A stretch of DNA of 42,989 bases. It comes from Candidatus Bathyarchaeota archaeon (lineage in GTDB: Archaea; Thermoproteota; Bathyarchaeia; TCS64). Location: contig JAOZIG010000039.1 of NCBI GenBank assembly GCA_026014515.1, forward strand, positions 1-42,989, given 5' to 3'. Positions 24,825 to 33,817 of the stretch are shown one piece after another. Below the pieces are notes generated by a model, which searched no databases, had not been told where the DNA came from, and saw only the letters and a program-made list of their open reading frames with translations. The position numbers and the translations under genes were made by a program. Position 1 is the first letter of the stretch; each line of letters starts with the position of its first letter.

Positions 24825-26275
24825 TGGAGCTTCGGGAAAAATGCGGCGTATTCGGCATCTATAGCCCGGATGAGCAGGTTTTCCCGTACCTCTACTGGGG
24901 CATGCTAGCCCAGAACCACCGTGGACACCAGAGCCACGGCTTCGCCACCTACAACGATGGCTTGGAGTTCTACACTGAACTCGGACTTATCCCACCAATA
25001 AAGGAGCCTGGGCAAGAGAGTCGCGTCAAACAGCTTCCCGGAAATATTGGAATCGCAAACGTCAGATACACTACAAGTGGTAGTAACGAGTATGCTGCCC
25101 TCTGCTATGATGCTATGCCTATACTGAGTGTAGGTGAGTCACGTAGCCTAGTACTGAGCTTTAACGGTAACATCGTTAATGTTAGGGAACTTCAAGAAGC
25201 AGTTGGAGTAAGCAAGGATACATCAGACAGCCATGCGCTTGCTGCGATGATAGTTAAGAAACTGGAAGAGACTGGCAGTTTACCAAAAGCTGTCACTGAG
25301 TTGATGAAGATAGTTGACGGAGCCTACAGCATCACTGGTATTCTTGATGACGGTACATTGTTTGCCTTCAAGGACCCTTGGGGGCTGAAGCCCCTCTGTT
25401 ATGGGTTCAGTGACGGTAAATACGCGTTCAGTAGCGAGAGCACAGGACTAGCCATCAACGGCATCGAGTGGCAGCGTGAGCTCAGACCCGGCGAGTTACT
25501 GATAGTAAAGGATGGGATGATGTCCCAGGTGCAAGCATATCCATCGAAACAGCAAGCGTTCTGTGCCTTCGAGTACGCCTACTTCAGCAGACCCGACAGC
25601 AGGTTCAACGGAAAATACGTCTACGAGGTACGCCGAGACCTGGGTGCAGCCCTTGCAAGAATATACAAGAATACTGTTGATCGCTGTGATGTGGTTGTGT
25701 GTCTGCCTGAGAGCGCAAACGATGCAGCCTATGGATTCCACGAGGAGTCTGGGCTCAGATGGGAGATGGCGTTAAGACGTCACCGATATGTTTCTCAGCG
25801 TGCTTTCATCACTGATGGTGTGGACCGCCAGAGCGTTATCTATCGTAAGCTCAACATATTGGCGCCAAAAATAGTGGGCAAACGCATCGCAGTAGTGGAT
25901 GATAGCATCGTTAGGGGTGATACCATGCGTGGTAACATCAAACGTCTCAGAGAAGCAGGCGCACGAGAGGTACACCTATTCATCAGCTACCCGAAGATCA
26001 TCGGACCCTGCTTCTACGGAATCGACATGAGCACCTACAGCGAGCTAATAGGCGCAAGGATGAACTCAGAGGAGATGGCAAAGGAACTTGGCGCAGACAG
26101 CGTCAACTATATGCCCATCGAGGAGTACATCAAAGAGACTGGCATGAGACGCGACCAGCTATGCCTTGGCTGTATATCCAACAAGTATCCGACTCCAACA
26201 GCTGACAAGATCGCCTCTGATATACGTGAAGAACTGGCTAAAGGCGGCGAAGAGAAGGGCAGAGCCTACGAGTAG
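24824..26275 (+). CDS. purF: Amidophosphoribosyltransferase (glutamine PRPP amidotransferase)
   Basis: A 483-residue protein with a GTG start and a GGAGG ribosome-binding site inside purC. Residues MELREK form the propeptide and Cys7 the N-terminal nucleophile of the Ntn-hydrolase glutaminase domain. The PRPP loop IAVVDDSIVRGDTM is intact. Cys residues in CAFEYAYFSRPDS, GPCFYGIDMS and CLGCISNKYPTP match the four iron-sulfur ligands of the Bacillus-type enzyme, so it may be oxygen-sensitive. It makes phosphoribosylamine, the first committed purine step. Confidence 0.98.
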   Translation: MELREKCGVFGIYSPDEQVFPYLYWGMLAQNHRGHQSHGFATYNDGLEFYTELGLIPPIKEPGQESRVKQLPGNIGIANVRYTTSGSNEYAALCYDAMPILSVGESRSLVLSFNGNIVNVRELQEAVGVSKDTSDSHALAAMIVKKLEETGSLPKAVTELMKIVDGAYSITGILDDGTLFAFKDPWGLKPLCYGFSDGKYAFSSESTGLAINGIEWQRELRPGELLIVKDGMMSQVQAYPSKQQAFCAFEYAYFSRPDSRFNGKYVYEVRRDLGAALARIYKNTVDRCDVVVCLPESANDAAYGFHEESGLRWEMALRRHRYVSQRAFITDGVDRQSVIYRKLNILAPKIVGKRIAVVDDSIVRGDTMRGNIKRLREAGAREVHLFISYPKIIGPCFYGIDMSTYSELIGARMNSEEMAKELGADSVNYMPIEEYIKETGMRRDQLCLGCISNKYPTPTADKIASDIREELAKGGEEKGRAYE

Positions 26276-26277
26276 CC

Positions 26278-26733
26278 CTATTTTTTAGCTTCTATTTTAT
26301 GGATTGATAATGTTAGTATTATCAGTGCCGTGAATCCAGCGACCTCCGGGCTTACACCTTGAGGTGTTACCTGTGTGTCTGATTTCTCGCTGTAGATTAT
26401 CTCGTACCCGTTATCTGTTTCTTCTAAGAATATGATGTGGGTTTTTGTTGTGTCTATGTTGCTTGCTGGTATCTGTATCTCTAGTTCTGCCACTGAGCCC
26501 TTGGCATAGGATGGTGCCATCTCTATTGTCTCTGTCTTGAGTATTCTATCGACCTGTACAATTGATACTTGTTCTTCCTCGATGGTCTTGGTTTCTAGTA
26601 TCCTGCCTTCTATTATGAGGTCGGCTGTTTCCCATCTTCTCTCGTTTGGTGTGATGGCGGTACATGCGATGGGTGTCACCAGCATCATAAAAACTAAGAC
26701 CTGTATCCAACGTGTCTTGTCACTTGGTCTCAT
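26278..26733 (-). CDS. Secreted protein with signal peptide and C-terminal membrane tail
   Basis: A 151-residue protein. Residues 8-25 (TRWIQVLVFMMLVTPIACTA) form a signal peptide, the middle is a beta-rich domain (ADLIIEGRILETKTIEEEQVSIVQVDRILK, SVAELEIQIPASNIDT), and the end SPEVAGFTALIILTLSIHKIEAKK is one membrane helix with a basic tail. A PExxGF-helix-basic arrangement resembles tripartite sorting signals cut by archaeosortases (inference). The ATG at 26733 is right; the frame is open far upstream only as antisense to purE. It ends 2 nt after purF, convergent. Confidence 0.75.
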   Translation of the reverse strand: MRPSDKTRWIQVLVFMMLVTPIACTAITPNERRWETADLIIEGRILETKTIEEEQVSIVQVDRILKTETIEMAPSYAKGSVAELEIQIPASNIDTTKTHIIFLEETDNGYEIIYSEKSDTQVTPQGVSPEVAGFTALIILTLSIHKIEAKK

Positions 26734-26791
26734 ATTATTGTTTGACACCACAGTGGGCAATTTAATAAGAGCGTCACCAGATACCCTCAAC

Positions 26792-27232
26792 ATGGCAAAC
26801 GTATCAATTATAATCGGCAGCACATCAGACCAAGAACTAGGCGACAAAGCAACCCAGATACTAGATGACTTCGGCGTCACATACGACCTACAAGTAATCA
26901 GCGCCCACAGAAACCCAGAGAAACTCGCAGAATACGTCAAGAAAAGCCCAGCAAAAGTGTTCATTACCATCGCTGGATTAGCTGCAGCACTACCCGGCGT
27001 AGTAGCAGCCCAGACCATCAAACCCGTTATTGGAGTACCCAAAGAAGTAAAACTCGGAGGACTGGACAGCTTACTAAGCATAGTCCAGATGCCAACAGGT
27101 GTACCTGTAGCCACAGTGGGCATAGATGGAGCAAAAAACGCATCACTCCTAGCCATTGAGATACTCGCACTACAGGACGAGAAGCTAGCGGAGAAACTCA
27201 ACGAGTACAGGGAGAAAAGAGCCCGATCATAG
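26792..27232 (+). CDS. purE: 5-(carboxyamino)imidazole ribonucleotide mutase / AIR carboxylase
   Basis: A 146-residue protein. It has IIIGSTSDQELG (substrate phosphate loop), ISAHRNPEKL, FITIAGLAAALPGVVAAQTIKPVIGVP and LLSIVQMPTGVPVATVGIDGAKNASLL, the archaeal PurE pattern. It moves or adds the carboxyl group that gives CAIR, the substrate of PurC. The ATG at 26792 follows an AT-rich TATA-like element (TTTAATAA at 26761-26768). It is separated from purC-purF by a convergent gene. Confidence 0.97.
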   Translation: MANVSIIIGSTSDQELGDKATQILDDFGVTYDLQVISAHRNPEKLAEYVKKSPAKVFITIAGLAAALPGVVAAQTIKPVIGVPKEVKLGGLDSLLSIVQMPTGVPVATVGIDGAKNASLLAIEILALQDEKLAEKLNEYREKRARS

Positions 27233-27401
27233 AAAAATACTCCCAATAACGTCTTCTTATCGATAAAAAACCTATAAAATCAGTTATTATATTTTATACA
27301 CTCTCTGTCAAACTATTAGACGTTTTTAAACCTATTCTAAAGACCTGAAAAGGTTTAGTACCTTATCTACAACCCTTATTCTCTTTTAGAACTGTATTTC
27401 A

Positions 27402-27412
27402 ATTATATATTC
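27402..27412 (+). promoter_or_regulatory. TATA element upstream of the ClC gene
   Basis: AATTATATATT lies about 51-61 nt before the GTG at 27463. The 230-bp purE-ClC gap is AT-rich with poly-T and poly-A runs and no other feature I can name. Confidence 0.4.
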
Positions 27413-27462
27413 AAAACAGGGAGAAATAAAGCCTCTTTCTCCGAAATCAATAAATAATATGG

Positions 27463-29247
27463 GTGCATGTGTGTGTCCTGACCCCAGGTTTAGCGAAATA
27501 TGACGCCAAATTTGAGGCCAGACAGAAGATGACACAAGTGATACGCAAAGGGGTCTCGACTTGGCTCAAAATAAATGCCTTAGCTATTCTAGTTGGTATA
27601 GTGGGCGGTTTAGGTTCAATAGTATTCAGACAGATGATAGGATTCTTTCAGTACATATTCTTCGATGTGCTGCTGCCTAGAGTCACATACATGGTGGGTG
27701 GCTATAACATTGGAGTAATATTGCTCCCAACTATAGGTGCCCTCATAGTTGGACCAATAGTAAACAAGGTCGCCCCAGAAACTAAGGGGCACGGTGTACC
27801 AGAAGTCATAGAAGCTGTAGCCATAAACGAGGGCGTCATACGCACAAGAGTAGCCGCCGTCAAGATACTGGTATCAAGCCTCACCATCGGCTCTGGAGGC
27901 AGCGTTGGACGAGAAGGCCCAATAGCCCAGATAGGCAGTAGCTTCGGCTCAGCACTCGGACAATGGTTCCATCTCGATGAATCCTATCGTAAACTGCTTG
28001 TGGTTTGTGGTCTCAGTTCAGGTATCTCTGGGACTTTTATGGCGCCACTCGGAGGAGCCATCTTCGGGATCGAGGTAATCTACGGAGGAATAGCTCCCTA
28101 TGATGTGATTCCTGTTTTCCTCTCATCAGTTGTGGGTTTCTTTGTGACGGCTGAGGTATTTGGACTAGCCCCAGCTTTCGTATTACCCACGTATCGCTTC
28201 ACAAACCCATTGGAGCTTGGATACTTTGTACCCATAGGTATACTATTCGGTTTACTCAGTATTGTCTGGACTCGTGGATTATACAGGTTTGAGGATTTCT
28301 TTGACGCACTATCAATCCCTGAATGGTTCAAGCCAAGCATCGGAGGATTTCTAACAGGCATTCTAGGTATGTTCTTCCTCTCCTATGGAATCCTCGGCAC
28401 CGGATACGAAGGATTAGAGATGGCAATAGCCGGAGAACTATCACTGAAACTCCTACTGATCCTTGGAATAGTCAAACTGGTAGCAACAAGTCTCACCGTT
28501 GGGAGTGGAAGTAGTGGAGGGATTTTTGCTCCAAGCCTCTATATTGGTGGAATGTTTGGAGGAGCACTTGGCTTGTTAATGATGGGGATGCCCTTCGCCG
28601 CATCTGAGCCCTTTGTTTACAGTCTAATTGGTATGGCGGCTTTATTCACTGGCGCAGCACGAGCACCCTTGACCTGTATCGTTATGTTACCTGAGATGAG
28701 TGAGAATTATTACCTGTTCCCACCGTTGATGCTTGCTTGTGCCTCAAGCTACTTCATCAGTATGCTGCTCATGAGAGACAGCATATACACAATCAAACTC
28801 AAACGCAGAGGTATCAACGTGGACAAACCCATTAGCCCACTGCATCTTGTCCATGTATCAGATGTGATGACGCCAATCGGGGACGTAGTATCCGTGAAGC
28901 CCGATACGCCACTCAGTGTTGTGAATTTCATTATGTGGGAGACTGAGCATACAGCGTTCCCTGTAATTGATGAGAACCATTACTATGGGATGCTAACCTT
29001 TGAGATAATGACTCATATTCCAGAGGAAAAACGTGAAACTCACAAAGCAAAGGACGCCGCGGATAAAACCATACCCATTGTAAGGCTTGATGATAACCTG
29101 TACTCTGTTATGGAGAAGATTAGCGACCATGACTGCGAGATACTGCCCGTCTTGGATGAAAACGAGGTAATACAGGGTTTAATCAGCGACAGCGATGTAC
29201 TGCACGCCTTCAGTATCGGAGAGAAAAAGATGAACCTCTTCAACTAA
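27463..29247 (+). CDS. ClC-family chloride channel/transporter with C-terminal CBS pair
   Basis: A 594-residue protein. The ClC signatures are present: TIGSGGSVGREGPIAQIG (GREGP; the Glu is the gating/proton residue), GTFMAPLGGAIFGIEV and VGSGSSGGIFAPSLYIGGMFGG. Residues about 465-594 hold two CBS motifs (VSDVMTPIGDVVSVKPDTPLSVV and NLYSVMEKISDHDCEILPVLDENEVIQGLISDSDVL). It may exchange chloride for protons or act as a channel, controlled by nucleotide binding to the CBS pair. Start GTG at 27463; an ATG 22 codons later is possible. It overlaps the convergent DUF3795 gene by 8 nt. Confidence 0.95.
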   Translation: MHVCVLTPGLAKYDAKFEARQKMTQVIRKGVSTWLKINALAILVGIVGGLGSIVFRQMIGFFQYIFFDVLLPRVTYMVGGYNIGVILLPTIGALIVGPIVNKVAPETKGHGVPEVIEAVAINEGVIRTRVAAVKILVSSLTIGSGGSVGREGPIAQIGSSFGSALGQWFHLDESYRKLLVVCGLSSGISGTFMAPLGGAIFGIEVIYGGIAPYDVIPVFLSSVVGFFVTAEVFGLAPAFVLPTYRFTNPLELGYFVPIGILFGLLSIVWTRGLYRFEDFFDALSIPEWFKPSIGGFLTGILGMFFLSYGILGTGYEGLEMAIAGELSLKLLLILGIVKLVATSLTVGSGSSGGIFAPSLYIGGMFGGALGLLMMGMPFAASEPFVYSLIGMAALFTGAARAPLTCIVMLPEMSENYYLFPPLMLACASSYFISMLLMRDSIYTIKLKRRGINVDKPISPLHLVHVSDVMTPIGDVVSVKPDTPLSVVNFIMWETEHTAFPVIDENHYYGMLTFEIMTHIPEEKRETHKAKDAADKTIPIVRLDDNLYSVMEKISDHDCEILPVLDENEVIQGLISDSDVLHAFSIGEKKMNLFN

Positions 29248-29710
29248 CCAAATTTTTCCTGTTGAGATTCTTTCCACAGTGATGACAGGTATTTTCATAC
29301 CAAGAATAGGGTTCACCACATGAAGGGCACCGCCAATGTTTCTCCTGTTCCGCTAGATACTTGGTCTGGTCTGCCATCATCCATATCATGTTCTGTCTGA
29401 TGTTCTCGCCTCGCTCAGAGCAGAAATCCTCCATACTCCTGTATCTTTCGCAGCTATAGTCCCAGAAAGAGTCACACTGGTAACAATAATCCAATCCCTT
29501 CTCCTCAAGACACTTCCAAGGCCAACACTTGCGGCACTTGGGCCACTTTTCCTCCTCTGGCGCGAAACAACCATTACACTTGACCATATCAAGCTCTACT
29601 TTCTGCTCCTTAGCCACTTCTCTAAGAAAATCTCCACAGTCTCTTTCAGCCCTATAGACATAGCATGCTCCGCAGTAGATGCCGCAACGTGATAACAGGT
29701 TTTGGTTCAC
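29240..29710 (-). CDS. Cysteine-rich DUF3795 protein with C-terminal zinc ribbon
   Basis: A 156-residue protein with sixteen or more cysteines. The start CGIYCGACYVYRA is the DUF3795 signature, followed by CNGC, CRKC, YCYQCDSFWDYSCERY and SMEDF. The C-terminal WRCPSCGEPYSWYENTCHHCGK is a separate zinc ribbon. The family is common in anaerobic prokaryotes and has no known reaction. Its end overlaps the ClC gene. Confidence 0.9.
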   Translation of the reverse strand: MNQNLLSRCGIYCGACYVYRAERDCGDFLREVAKEQKVELDMVKCNGCFAPEEEKWPKCRKCWPWKCLEEKGLDYCYQCDSFWDYSCERYRSMEDFCSERGENIRQNMIWMMADQTKYLAEQEKHWRCPSCGEPYSWYENTCHHCGKNLNRKNLVS

Positions 29711-29778
29711 GCAGAATATGCATTGCTGTTTAGCTATAATGTTTTGTAAAAAATGGATATGGAAAGATAGTATCGCTG

Positions 29779-30918
29779 TTAGTAGCTCTTGGGCTCAGGG
29801 TCACGTATCAGGCTACCCGCAGTACAGTGGATACTTCCACTGTTCTTGGGGCGAACCAGCGTCGCAACATCTACCTCGACTACCTCGATGCCGATGCTCT
29901 CAAACCACTTTGTCGCCTTAGGGTTTCCCTCGTTCACCATGATCTTTCTTGGCTCAAGCACTACTCCTGTGTTTGGGGCTCGCTTCACGTATGGGTTTCT
30001 TGGGTCCCGTGTATGCACCTTGACACAGACTTCCTCTGGTGGGTCGATGAACTCCCAGTTCATCTCAGCCTCCATCCACTTCTTCAGGTATGGGTCTACA
30101 TCCCTTGGGTCTTGTACCGTGGTGTGTCGATCAACTAGGCTGTAGTGGCTTACTGCTACCCTTGATCCGTAACCGGGTTGGATGCGTATATCGACCTCTG
30201 GGTCTTGGGCTTTGATGATGTTTGCGAACTGGATGTGTCCGGACTCGTTTGCCCTCATTAACTCGGGTTCCTGACTGTTGCTTCTTGGGAAATGTACGCC
30301 TATGATGAGGTGTTTCTCATCCATCCAGCCTATGCTTCCGCCCTCTGCCATGCCCTTGTCCATGATCATGCCTACTACTGGGCAGCCTAGCTCTGCTAGT
30401 GTCTGGTAGGTATATTTTTCCTCGCCTTTTCTCATCCAGTCATACATCCTGAGGATGATCTGACCATAGACCCCAGCGTGACAGACATCATCAGTGTAAA
30501 CAGCCTTCACCTGATACGGGGGGTCGTTGTCCTCTGGCTTACGGATAACCACCTCGACGCCCTCCGCTTTATACGCGTCAACTAGGTTTAGGTGGTCCTC
30601 AACAAGCTCATCAAGTGGAATCTTGGACGCCATCCTCCATGCAGGAAGGTGGCTCTCATAAGGTGGGAAGGGTGTCTTCTGTCCAATGGTCTCAAACTCT
30701 GGTCCGGGTCTATGGAGTAACACCATGCGTAATTTTCCTACGTTGGTGTTTGCCTTCCATTTTCGTCCCCAGACCTTCTCCATCTCGTCCCCGAAGTTGC
30801 TCAGAACCTGCGGGTGATACTCAATATACTGTTCCCGTAGGCTGTAGCCGGTGTTTTTCTTGAACTCGTCGTCATCTACCGCCATCTCAGCCTGGAACTC
30901 GCCTTCACTAAGTGCCAT
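29779..30918 (-). CDS. Arginine deiminase/amidinotransferase-superfamily enzyme
   Basis: A 379-residue protein. The region MRMVLLHRPGPEFETIG begins the guanidino-modifying fold, DDVCHAGVYGQIILRM follows, and then GMAEGGSIGWMDEKHLIIGV with the substrate-binding Glu. The C-terminal SGSIHCTAGSLIRDPEP carries the Cys nucleophile (IHC). A usual His in an HLD motif is not clear; SHYSLVDRHTTV may hold it. Substrate could be arginine, dimethylarginine, agmatine or another guanidine. It is single, about 48 nt upstream of the tandem permeases' end. Confidence 0.88.
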   Translation of the reverse strand: MALSEGEFQAEMAVDDDEFKKNTGYSLREQYIEYHPQVLSNFGDEMEKVWGRKWKANTNVGKLRMVLLHRPGPEFETIGQKTPFPPYESHLPAWRMASKIPLDELVEDHLNLVDAYKAEGVEVVIRKPEDNDPPYQVKAVYTDDVCHAGVYGQIILRMYDWMRKGEEKYTYQTLAELGCPVVGMIMDKGMAEGGSIGWMDEKHLIIGVHFPRSNSQEPELMRANESGHIQFANIIKAQDPEVDIRIQPGYGSRVAVSHYSLVDRHTTVQDPRDVDPYLKKWMEAEMNWEFIDPPEEVCVKVHTRDPRNPYVKRAPNTGVVLEPRKIMVNEGNPKATKWFESIGIEVVEVDVATLVRPKNSGSIHCTAGSLIRDPEPKSY

Positions 30919-30966
30919 AAAATCAAGAACTGATACACGTTTCTCGTATTAATTATCTTGGGGCGT

Positions 30967-32148
30967 TTACTCGTGTCTGAGTGCCTCAACAGGGTTCATG
31001 TTTGACGCTCTCCAAGCTGGGTGTAATCCGCTTAGAACACAGGTTATCATGGCGAATCCTACTATGAGTACGCCTAGGGTTGGTGATGTGGCGCTTGGGA
31101 CTTCAGTGAAGTGGCTTATGATGTAACTGAGACCGAATCCTACAAGGGCTCCTATGATGCCTCCTACTACTCCGGTGAGTATGGCTTCGCTCATTACCAT
31201 CTTCATGATATCCATGCTTTTTGCGCCCAGTGCTTTCATGGTACCTATCTCTTTTGTGCGTTCCATGATGCTGACTGTCATGGTGTTGATTATTCCGACT
31301 CCGGCGACGATGAGGCTTAGTCCGGCTATTCCGCCTAGAACCGCGTTCATGGTGTTCAGTACGCTGTTGAGGTTCTCCATACTCATATCCATGGTCCAGA
31401 CATTCACGTAGCCAAGCGTCTCCTCGATGGCTTCGGCTACCTCTGGTACTTGGTTGATCTCAAATGTGCATAGCTTGATCAGGTGGATAACTCCTTCAGT
31501 CTCGTACATCTGCTCAAATGAAGACATGGGAATATACATGCTGGCGCTGGATTGGCTGCCTATTCCTGATGCCGAGTCGGTGATTATCCCAACGATTCTG
31601 AACGTGTATTGATGCTCTTCTCCGCCTCTCATGTAGGTGACAGTGAGGCGATCACCAATCTCATAGAGAGGCTCATCGACACCAAAAGGCTGGACCAATG
31701 CCTTGGTAACTACCGCGACGCCCTTATCGTTTCGTGTGAAGTATCTTCCTTCAAGCAGTTCCCAAGCGCCTGATATCAGGAAATACTGCTCGGATACGCC
31801 AGTCACACTCGTATAGTAAAACTGACCCTGAACCTTGTACGCACATGTGCCGCCAAAATTCATGGGGGTCACGTTTTCAACGCCATCAATGGACTCAATT
31901 ATCCTCATATCTCGCCAGTCAAGCTGAACCGGTGTCCTGTAGCCCTCGTTGGAGGAATAGACGTTGATCACGTTTGGACCGAAACCCATTATCTGGTCAG
32001 AGATATCCTGTCTCATACCATCAGTAACACTGATGAGACCACCTACAGCCGCACATCCTATGAGGATTCCAACAAGGTTCAGGAGGAATCTGAGCTTCTT
32101 GTCAGTGGCGGTACTGAAGCTGATACGCACTACATCATCAAGCCTCAC
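30967..32148 (-). CDS. ABC transporter permease (FtsX/MacB-type), second copy
   Basis: A 393-residue protein. It has one N-terminal membrane helix (LNLVGILIGCAAVGGLISV), a periplasm-type MacB core domain (residues about 45-230), then three C-terminal helices with the FtsX motif NTMTVSIMERTKEIGTMKALGAKSMDIMKMV. It ends WRASNMNPVEALRHE, the classic MacB tail. The GTG start is set by a strong AGGAGGG site 8 nt upstream. It is paralogous to the following gene. Confidence 0.95.
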   Translation of the reverse strand: MRLDDVVRISFSTATDKKLRFLLNLVGILIGCAAVGGLISVTDGMRQDISDQIMGFGPNVINVYSSNEGYRTPVQLDWRDMRIIESIDGVENVTPMNFGGTCAYKVQGQFYYTSVTGVSEQYFLISGAWELLEGRYFTRNDKGVAVVTKALVQPFGVDEPLYEIGDRLTVTYMRGGEEHQYTFRIVGIITDSASGIGSQSSASMYIPMSSFEQMYETEGVIHLIKLCTFEINQVPEVAEAIEETLGYVNVWTMDMSMENLNSVLNTMNAVLGGIAGLSLIVAGVGIINTMTVSIMERTKEIGTMKALGAKSMDIMKMVMSEAILTGVVGGIIGALVGFGLSYIISHFTEVPSATSPTLGVLIVGFAMITCVLSGLHPAWRASNMNPVEALRHE

Positions 32149-32166
32149 TTGATATCCCTCCTACTC

Positions 32167-33345
32167 TCACTCATCGCGCAGAGCCTCCACAGGATTCAGA
32201 TTAGACGCCCTCCAAGCAGGATAAACACCAGAGATAACACACGTGATAATGGCGAAGAAAGTGACTGTAATCCCCAGATCAAAGGTGATCTGAGGCGGAA
32301 GTCCGATGTAACCTCCAATTACCGTGCTGAGCAAGAACCCGACACCTGCGCCAAGTCCTCCACCTACAAGTCCTGTTACCATTGATTCGCTGATGAAGAG
32401 GAAGAGTACGTCTTTGTTGGTGGCTCCGATTGCTTTCATTACTCCTATCTCGCGGGTTCGTTCCATGACGCTGATGGTCATGGTGTTGATAATGGTGACC
32501 CCTGCAACGATCAGGCTTATTGCGGCGATTCCACCGAGTACAGCATTGATTGTGCCTATTAATTGGTCTACTTCCTCCATGATCATGTCCATGGAGTAGT
32601 AGCCGATGTCATCAAACTCCTCATCGATATACTGCTTGATTCCCGTTACATCCTCAAGGGTCTCGGCTTTGAGGTCAATTGCCACGTATTTTCCATTCAT
32701 ATCATAGATTTGCTCATAGTAGCTCAGTGGAATGATTATGAGGTCATCAATGCCTGTTGTTGCGATCCCTGAGGTCAGCTTTATTATTCCAATTATTCGT
32801 ACAGAGTATTCAAGGGTCTCACCATTTACCACCGAGGTGAGCCTGATCCTGTCACCTACACTGTATCGTTGCTCGTCATCAACATTCCACACATTACTCC
32901 CAAGTAGAGCCACACCATAATCGCTGTTCTCGAATAATCGTCCGTCCTCAAGCTCGTTCTCACCGCCATGGACGATGAAGTAATTTGTGTCAACCCCAGC
33001 GACTTGGTTACGCTGAACCTCACCCCTATAATCATATGTAACATAGCTTCCAGCCATAACCGGCGCAGCAGCCTCTACACCGGGGATATTTCTCAGCTTA
33101 CTCAGATCCCTCCAGTCGAGAACATTGAAAGCCTCGTCCCCACCGGCTACAGGGAAGACCTGTATTGTGTTTGTACCAAATATCGATATATCATCAACTA
33201 TACTGGTCCTCATACCGCCTGTCATAGAGATGATCCCAGTAACAGCGGCACACCCAATAATTATACCAATAAGGTTGAGGCTGAACCTGAGTTTCCTCTC
33301 AGATATCCCCTCCACGGACATGGCAGCGAAATCCAGTATGTTCAT
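32167..33345 (-). CDS. ABC transporter permease (FtsX/MacB-type), first copy
   Basis: A 392-residue paralogue of the neighbouring permease with the same layout: helix near residues 20-45 (NLIGIIIGCAAVTGIISM), MacB core, NTMTISVMERTREIGVMKAIGATNKDVLFLFISE, and end WRASNLNPVEALRDE. The two genes are 18 nt apart and form an operon that reads away from the repeat-containing upstream region. The pair would form one heterodimeric permease that needs an ATPase subunit of the LolD/MacB type, which is not encoded here. Confidence 0.95.
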   Translation of the reverse strand: MNILDFAAMSVEGISERKLRFSLNLIGIIIGCAAVTGIISMTGGMRTSIVDDISIFGTNTIQVFPVAGGDEAFNVLDWRDLSKLRNIPGVEAAAPVMAGSYVTYDYRGEVQRNQVAGVDTNYFIVHGGENELEDGRLFENSDYGVALLGSNVWNVDDEQRYSVGDRIRLTSVVNGETLEYSVRIIGIIKLTSGIATTGIDDLIIIPLSYYEQIYDMNGKYVAIDLKAETLEDVTGIKQYIDEEFDDIGYYSMDMIMEEVDQLIGTINAVLGGIAAISLIVAGVTIINTMTISVMERTREIGVMKAIGATNKDVLFLFISESMVTGLVGGGLGAGVGFLLSTVIGGYIGLPPQITFDLGITVTFFAIITCVISGVYPAWRASNLNPVEALRDE

Positions 33346-33473
33346 CGATTATCTCCCTAAGTGTAATTACATGCCTAATCTAATGTCTCTAGTATTGGAT
33401 TCTGATTGAACCTGCATTGATTTCTTCTCTCTCACTTGACGCATCATATCAGTAATTCATGAGAATCGGTTTA

Positions 33474-33508
33474 GGTTATAAACGGTTTTTCAGGATTATT
33501 ACCTAATT
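33474..33508 (-). repeat. 35-bp promoter-like direct repeat, copy 1
   Basis: Minus-strand reading: AATTAGGTAATAATC, then CTGAAAAACC and GTTTATAACC. Copy 2 (33818-33852) differs at three of 35 positions. The GTTTATAA part fits a TATA box; the conserved upstream part could be an operator. A transcript from it would have a leader of about 100 nt before the permease start at 33345. Confidence 0.75.
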
Positions 33509-33519
33509 AATTCATAATC

Positions 33520-33662
33520 CATACGCGAACCCGTATCAATTATTGAGGGGTCTGGTGCCCCGATGGGAGCCCAAAAAGGGGGTTGCTGGTCGGAAGGAAG
33601 AGAGAGGGTCTACGCATGGATTCTCTTCAATGACGGGCTCCAGATCGGGGCAGTCAGCATGA
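33520..33662. other. GC-rich intergenic stretch without a recognised gene
   Basis: Between the two repeats. It holds a short inverted repeat GGGG-N7-CCCC at 33547-33561 and runs such as AAAAAGGGGG. A structured RNA is possible but I recognise no class and claim none. An ORF of 58 codons on the plus strand at 33563-33739 is antisense to the small ORF and shows no protein-like character. Confidence 0.4.
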
Positions 33663-33791
33663 TTAGTAGCCGAGTCCTGCATCATTGGCTACTGGGTGTG
33701 GCTTTAACGGGTACTCAAGTACCTTCATCAAAGCCTTGAGGGCTTGTGTGAGTTCTGATTCCTTTTTTTCTTGGGGTTCTTCGGTTGTCAT
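33663..33791 (-). CDS. Possible 42-residue small charged protein
   Basis: ATG plus 41 codons and TAA on the minus strand. The N-terminus is acidic-basic (MTTEEPQEKKESELTQ), then one amphipathic helix (ALKALMKVLEYP) and a Pro/Gly-rich end. It lies directly downstream of repeat copy 2, whose TATA part (GTTTATAA) is about 24-34 nt before the ATG, the spacing for a leaderless mRNA. This is stronger support than for a random ORF, but no family is recognised. Confidence 0.45.
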   Translation of the reverse strand: MTTEEPQEKKESELTQALKALMKVLEYPLKPHPVANDAGLGY

Positions 33792-33817
33792 CTTGACGGT
33801 TGAGAGACCCGCGTTTT

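Noticed and set aside
26537..26791. N-terminal extension of purE on the plus strand
   Set aside because: Antisense to the secreted protein; the conserved PurE start is the ATG at 26792 and a TATA-like element precedes it.
26734..27246. Upstream extension of the minus-strand open frame that ends at 26278
   Set aside because: It lies fully antisense to purE, has low-complexity Ser/Ala-rich sequence and no homology; the real gene starts at the ATG at 26733 before a signal peptide.
33563..33739. 58-codon plus-strand ORF in the repeat region
   Set aside because: Antisense to the 42-aa ORF and without a promoter at the right spacing; composition is not protein-like.
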